A DNA stretch of 8,951 nt, taken from positions 1-8,951 of the forward strand of contig JAITFM010000118.1 of assembly GCA_031281335.1 (NCBI GenBank), given 5' to 3'. Under the pieces are notes generated by a model. The model searched no databases. It was not told the DNA's origin and worked only from the letters and a program-made list of their open reading frames with translations. Positions 5,509 through 8,951 of the stretch are shown here, in pieces. The position numbers and the translations under genes were made by a program. Source of the DNA: Rickettsiales bacterium. Lineage in GTDB: Bacteria; Pseudomonadota; Alphaproteobacteria; Rickettsiales; Anaplasmataceae. Positions within the stretch are counted from its first letter, which is position 1; each line of letters starts with the position of its first letter.

Positions 5509-7215
5509 ATGAACATTTTTAAGCGGATCTCCTCGCTAATCCTTAGCAAATTAAATGAGTTGAAGCAAAGGGGTATCATAAATACAAGTGCGGAAAATTT
5601 TATCGTAGAACCTCCAAGTAATAGAGCACATGGGGATATTTATACAAATGTTGCCATGGTGCTTGCAAAGCATGAAAAGAAGAATCCAGTCGAGATTGCA
5701 GGGATATTGGCAAGAGAATTTGAACTGTTTGATGAGATTGAGAAAGTGGAAGTTGCGGGCCCTGGTTTTATCAATATGTGCTTGAAAATAGAAGTATGGC
5801 ACGAAGTTCTAAAACAAATAAATGAACTAAAAACAGAATTCGGTACTTTAAACATTGGAAATAATCAAGCCATCAATGTTGAATTTGTATCTGCAAATCC
5901 AACTGGTCCATTGCATATTGGTCATGCAAGAGGGGCAGTGTTTGGTGACATTTTAGCAAATTTACTGAAAAAAGTTGGTTATAAAGTCACCAAGGAATAC
6001 TACATTAATGACGCTGGAGCGCAGGTAGATACGCTAGTTCAGTCAATATATTTGCGATATAGGGAAGCTCTGGGAGAGAAGATCAGTATCGAAAAAGGTT
6101 TGTATCCTGGTGAATATTTAAAACCAATAGGGGAGGGGCTAGCCAAAAAATATGGCTCAAAGCTTTTAAATAGTCAAGATAATCGGGTAGTCAGAGAGTA
6201 TACTATAAGTTCTATCTTGGAACTTATAAAGAAAGACATGAGCTTGCTTGGAGTAAGTCACGATGTTTTTACTTCAGAGTATGAACTACAAAAAAGTGGC
6301 AAAATCGAAGAGAGTATAAAGATGTTGTCTGACAAGGGTTTAGTGTACGAAGGATATTTGGAAAAACCAAAAGGCAAAGAGAGCGAAAATTGGACTTCCA
6401 GAAAAGAGATGTTATTTCGCTCCACAAAATTTGGTGATGATGTTGACCGCGCACTGAAAAAAGAGGATGGTAGTTGGACTTATTTTGCCTCGGATATTGC
6501 TTACCATTTCGATAAGATATCACGTGGCTTTAACAATATGATCGTAGAGCTCGGTAGTGACCATGGCGGTTATGTCAAAAGGCTCAAAGCAGTTGTCTCT
6601 GCGCTGAGCGATAGTAAGGCAAAGATAGAGGTAAAACTGCATAACATTGTGAATTTTTTCGAGGATGGAAAACCTGTTAAGATGTCCAAAAGATCAGGAA
6701 ATTTCCTCACAGCAAGGGACGTAGTGGAGGAAGTTGGCAGGTATATCACTCGTTTTATAATGCTAACACGCAAGAATGATATGGTCTTAGACTTTGATTT
6801 TGCTAAAGTTAAAGAGCAGTCAAAAGATAATCCTATTTTTTATGTGCAATATGCACATACCCGTGCTTATTCATTGATGCGTAACGCTCCAAAAGAACTC
6901 CCAAGTGCAAATCTTTCACTTTTAAAGACAGATGGAGAACTATTCCTCATAAAAACCTTGGCAAAGTGGCCAGATGTGGTGGAAATAGCGGCAAGGCTTT
7001 ATGAGCCACACAGAATTACTTTCTACTTACTTGAAATTGCAGAAGTGTTCCACGCTTTATGGGGATATGGCAAAAGCGACTTAAACATGCGGTTCATACT
7101 GGAAGACAATCTAGATCTTACTGCTGCAAGAATGTTCCTCGTCCAAGCCTTAGCACACGTCATCGCTTCTGGGCTTTCTGTCTTCAATATAGAACCTTTG
7201 GAAGAGATGAAATAA
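5509..7215 (+). CDS. argS: Arginyl-tRNA synthetase
   Basis: This cytoplasmic class I synthetase attaches arginine to tRNA-Arg. At 568 residues it is complete and of usual length. The N-terminal tRNA-binding domain (about 1-110) contains VEPPSNRAHGDIYTNVAM and VEVAGPGFIN. The catalytic domain has FVSANPTGPLHIGHARGA with HIGH at 136-139, then EYYINDAGAQ, YFASDIAYH and ELGSDHGG. The second signature is KMSKR at 391-395, followed by SGNFLTARDVVEEVG. The C-terminal anticodon-binding DALR domain starts near FYVQYAHTRAYSLM. ATG 5509 is preferred over the in-frame TTG at 5506 directly before it; no strong Shine-Dalgarno sequence is visible for either. It is transcribed alone after a 237-bp gap and ends 44 bp before the convergent antiporter gene. 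No missing motif or frameshift was seen. Confidence 0.98.
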   Translation: MNIFKRISSLILSKLNELKQRGIINTSAENFIVEPPSNRAHGDIYTNVAMVLAKHEKKNPVEIAGILAREFELFDEIEKVEVAGPGFINMCLKIEVWHEVLKQINELKTEFGTLNIGNNQAINVEFVSANPTGPLHIGHARGAVFGDILANLLKKVGYKVTKEYYINDAGAQVDTLVQSIYLRYREALGEKISIEKGLYPGEYLKPIGEGLAKKYGSKLLNSQDNRVVREYTISSILELIKKDMSLLGVSHDVFTSEYELQKSGKIEESIKMLSDKGLVYEGYLEKPKGKESENWTSRKEMLFRSTKFGDDVDRALKKEDGSWTYFASDIAYHFDKISRGFNNMIVELGSDHGGYVKRLKAVVSALSDSKAKIEVKLHNIVNFFEDGKPVKMSKRSGNFLTARDVVEEVGRYITRFIMLTRKNDMVLDFDFAKVKEQSKDNPIFYVQYAHTRAYSLMRNAPKELPSANLSLLKTDGELFLIKTLAKWPDVVEIAARLYEPHRITFYLLEIAEVFHALWGYGKSDLNMRFILEDNLDLTAARMFLVQALAHVIASGLSVFNIEPLEEMK

Positions 7216-7253
7216 GTGAAAAATATAAAGGTAAGAGAAACTCTAAACCCACC

Positions 7254-7284
7254 CAGGCATTAAGCTGCAGCCCTATAATGCCTG
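7254..7284. terminator. Inverted repeat between convergent argS and nhaC, possible bidirectional 3' end
   Basis: CAGGCATT (7254-7261) and AATGCCTG (7277-7284) are a perfect 8-bp inverted repeat with a 15-nt loop. It overlaps the stop codon and last codons of the antiporter gene and lies 38 bp beyond the argS stop. The placement between convergent genes fits a shared 3' end, but neither side has a T-tract, so function as an intrinsic terminator is doubtful. Confidence 0.4.
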
Positions 7285-8546
7285 CTGTTGATGATTATTT
7301 CACCTATTGTAACTGCCGCTAAAATAAAGCAGTAATATACATGTGTTAATAAAGAAATAGGTGATATGGAGGCTATGCTACCTGCTAGCAGTAGCTGAGA
7401 ACCATAAGGCAAGATGCCCTTTGTAGCACAAGCAAAAACATCTAATAAGTATGCACTGCGGTGTGGCGCAATATTGTGTTTTTGTGCAAGCCTTTTTGCA
7501 ATGCCACCACTTAGTAAAATAGCAATGGTATTATTGGCAACCAGGACGGTGAACATAGATGCTATTCCTGCTATCACAAATTCAGTTTTAGTCCTTGTAA
7601 TATCACTTTTATCGATGAGTTTATGTAATGCTTTTTGACCTTGTTTGTACATTATATGGCTTAGTCCACCAATAAATAGAGCAAAGATCACTATTTCGTT
7701 TACTTTTTTAAAGCCATTATATATGTCATGAGGAAATTGAATAACAGCGTAGTCAAAAAAGACTGTTCCTAGCGCACCAGCAATAATTATGTTTACAGTT
7801 ATTGTTACTAAAGTAGAAACTTCAAGCAGACCCATGATTATTAGGGAAACGTAAGGGATGACTTTTATTATCGATAAATAATCTAAGTTTGATATAGTAA
7901 CAATTTTTGTACTATCTGCAGTTACTGCCAGATAGACAAGCGTTATAATGCTGGCAACAAGTGCTACTTTAGAGTTCACTTTAAGTTTATTCTTCATTGC
8001 AGCTCCTTGTGAAGAAACAGAGGCAATAGTGGTGTCGGATATCATTGAGAGGTTGTCACCGAATACGGCACCTCCAACCACAGTTGCAGTTCCTATTTCA
8101 AGACCAAAAGCTCCACTTTTTGCCAGGTTAACGGCGATTGGTACCATTAGCGCAACAACTCCCATGGACGTGCCGATTGCAGTTGAAATAAAAGCAGAGG
8201 CCAAGAATATTCCAGGCAACAGTAACCTTGTTGGAAGGAAATTGAGAATTAAATTAGCAACAGTGTCTGCACTACCAATTGATTGAGTAACAGAAGAAAA
8301 TGCTCCAGAAAATAGAAAAATTAAACACATAGTAAGGGTATTTTTGTCACCCATGCCCTCGATGACAGTATCGATGTTGTGCTGAATTTTATTTGTACCG
8401 CGTGAAATGGCAAAAAATAGTGCTGGTAGTAAGCAAATTACCGGTGAAACCTGACGAAGTGGGTTATCAGTTCCGATAAAGAAGAAATAAGTACCACTTC
8501 CAAGATATAGGATTAAAAAAATAAACAGAGGAACAAAAGCTGTCAT
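7260..8546 (-). CDS. nhaC: NhaC-family Na+/H+ antiporter
   Basis: This 428-residue inner-membrane protein is almost entirely hydrophobic helices, with about ten or more membrane segments. Family signatures are GTSMGVVALMVPIAVN (125-140) and GGAVFGDNLSMISDTTIA (158-175), the latter being the hallmark NhaC segment with Asp164, Asn165 and Asp171 in the likely ion pathway. The second half has VANNTIAILL (336-345) and the conserved ACATKGILPYGSQ (372-384). The known role of the family is exchange of sodium for protons for pH and salt balance; related NhaC proteins exchange organic acids or amino acids, so the substrate is not certain. The start ATG at 8546 places a helix right at the N-terminus, as expected. 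A 211-bp gap precedes it and it converges on argS. Confidence 0.92.
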   Translation of the reverse strand: MTAFVPLFIFLILYLGSGTYFFFIGTDNPLRQVSPVICLLPALFFAISRGTNKIQHNIDTVIEGMGDKNTLTMCLIFLFSGAFSSVTQSIGSADTVANLILNFLPTRLLLPGIFLASAFISTAIGTSMGVVALMVPIAVNLAKSGAFGLEIGTATVVGGAVFGDNLSMISDTTIASVSSQGAAMKNKLKVNSKVALVASIITLVYLAVTADSTKIVTISNLDYLSIIKVIPYVSLIIMGLLEVSTLVTITVNIIIAGALGTVFFDYAVIQFPHDIYNGFKKVNEIVIFALFIGGLSHIMYKQGQKALHKLIDKSDITRTKTEFVIAGIASMFTVLVANNTIAILLSGGIAKRLAQKHNIAPHRSAYLLDVFACATKGILPYGSQLLLAGSIASISPISLLTHVYYCFILAAVTIGEIIINSRHYRAAA

Positions 8547-8707
8547 TTTACCATATTTAAAAACTTAGGATAACTGATTAAGTTGCTTTGATCAAGCACT
8601 AATCCCCAGTTCCACTAATTCTACAGGAAGTTAACAGCGGAGTTTTAAACTTTATATTTAATCTACTTAACTAAGTAGCACATGCAGTCTTGTATCTTGT
8701 CAAATCT

Positions 8708-8744
8708 GTGCATGCTAAAACGAATAAAAGCTTACAGCATGCAC
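8708..8744. repeat. Perfect 9-bp inverted repeat downstream of the right-edge gene
   Basis: GTGCATGCT (8708-8716) and AGCATGCAC (8736-8744) flank a 19-nt loop, 13 bp beyond the stop of the minus-strand gene at 8758. It could form the 3' hairpin of that transcript, though no T-run follows. The rest of the 8547-8757 gap, which must contain the nhaC promoter, shows no gene and no clear promoter pair. Confidence 0.55.
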
Positions 8745-8757
8745 TTAATAATTTGAA

Positions 8758-8951
8758 TTAAGCCTGCAGTAGTAATCCGGGCTGTTTAGTAGATACGTCA
8801 GAGAGTTTGCTACTAACCTTCTCATAAAAATTTCCGACACCATACCCTACCAACGTACCAACTACTGCAGCCGCAAGAAATACAGCAACAACAGGAGTCA
8901 AAGTAGCAGCACCTGCAAGATATGCTATGCTCAGGCCCAACAATAAGCCAG
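8758..8951 (-). CDS. C-terminal end of a small hydrophobic membrane protein (partial)
   Basis: Only the last 63 residues are visible; the frame stays open to the window edge, so the start lies outside. Two closely spaced hydrophobic helices, LGLSIAYLAGAATLTPVVAV and FLAAAVVGTLVGYGVG, are rich in Ala and Gly and are followed by a short polar tail (YEKVSSKLSDVSTKQ) ending in LLLQA. It is therefore probably a membrane protein with a helical hairpin. No family can be named. An in-frame TTG at 8943 could serve as a start, but the upstream codons (GL) continue the hydrophobic stretch and favour a longer protein. The stop at 8758 is followed by a 9-bp inverted repeat. Confidence 0.65.
   Translation of the reverse strand, partial: GLLLGLSIAYLAGAATLTPVVAVFLAAAVVGTLVGYGVGNFYEKVSSKLSDVSTKQPGLLLQA

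Noticed and set aside
7059..7322. Plus-strand open frame of 87 codons across the argS 3' end
   Set aside because: It overlaps the argS DALR domain out of frame and runs into the antisense of the antiporter gene.
7948..8286. Plus-strand open frame of 112 codons
   Set aside because: It is the antisense of the NhaC core; its hydrophobic look comes from the complementary composition of membrane helices.

Overview
The window reads as chromosome of a Wolbachia-like endosymbiont (Anaplasmataceae, Alphaproteobacteria). The DNA is AT-rich, housekeeping genes sit singly between long non-coding gaps, and there is a palindromic element of the GTCATYCCAG...CTGGRATGAC type that I associate with Wolbachia, one copy of it inside a coding region. 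The assignment rests on sequence character and recognised proteins, not on a database search.

Layout. Bases 1-1644 (minus strand) hold a probable two-gene operon: a lipoprotein with a degenerate LytM/M23 domain, then 12 bp later leuS, whose 3' part runs off the left edge. A 258-bp divergent spacer (1645-1902) carries a perfect 13-bp hairpin and the first unit of a 54-bp direct repeat that runs into the next gene. Bases 1903-3381 (plus) encode a two-domain AAA ATPase plus PD-(D/E)XK-like protein of the DUF234 type. A 556-bp gap (3382-3937) is rich in inverted repeats and a dispersed-repeat-like segment. Two plus-strand genes (3938-4396 and 4669-5271) encode a pair of small Cys/His-rich paralogues sharing a CHAxDSGNTVV signature. 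I cannot assign them to any family, and they are the most interesting part of the window. A further repeat-like spacer (5272-5508) precedes argS (5509-7215, plus). argS converges on an NhaC-type sodium/proton antiporter gene (7260-8546, minus). The right edge holds the 3' end of a small membrane protein gene (minus).

How the parts relate. leuS and argS are translation genes, nhaC serves ion and pH homeostasis, and the lipoprotein belongs to the envelope. They look like the conserved backbone. The ATPase-nuclease, the Cys/His-rich pair and the repeats look like accessory or fast-evolving material between leuS and argS. Nothing shows that the ATPase and the Cys/His-rich pair work together: each has its own upstream spacer and the two are separated by repeats. 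No tRNA, rRNA, CRISPR array or intact transposase was seen.
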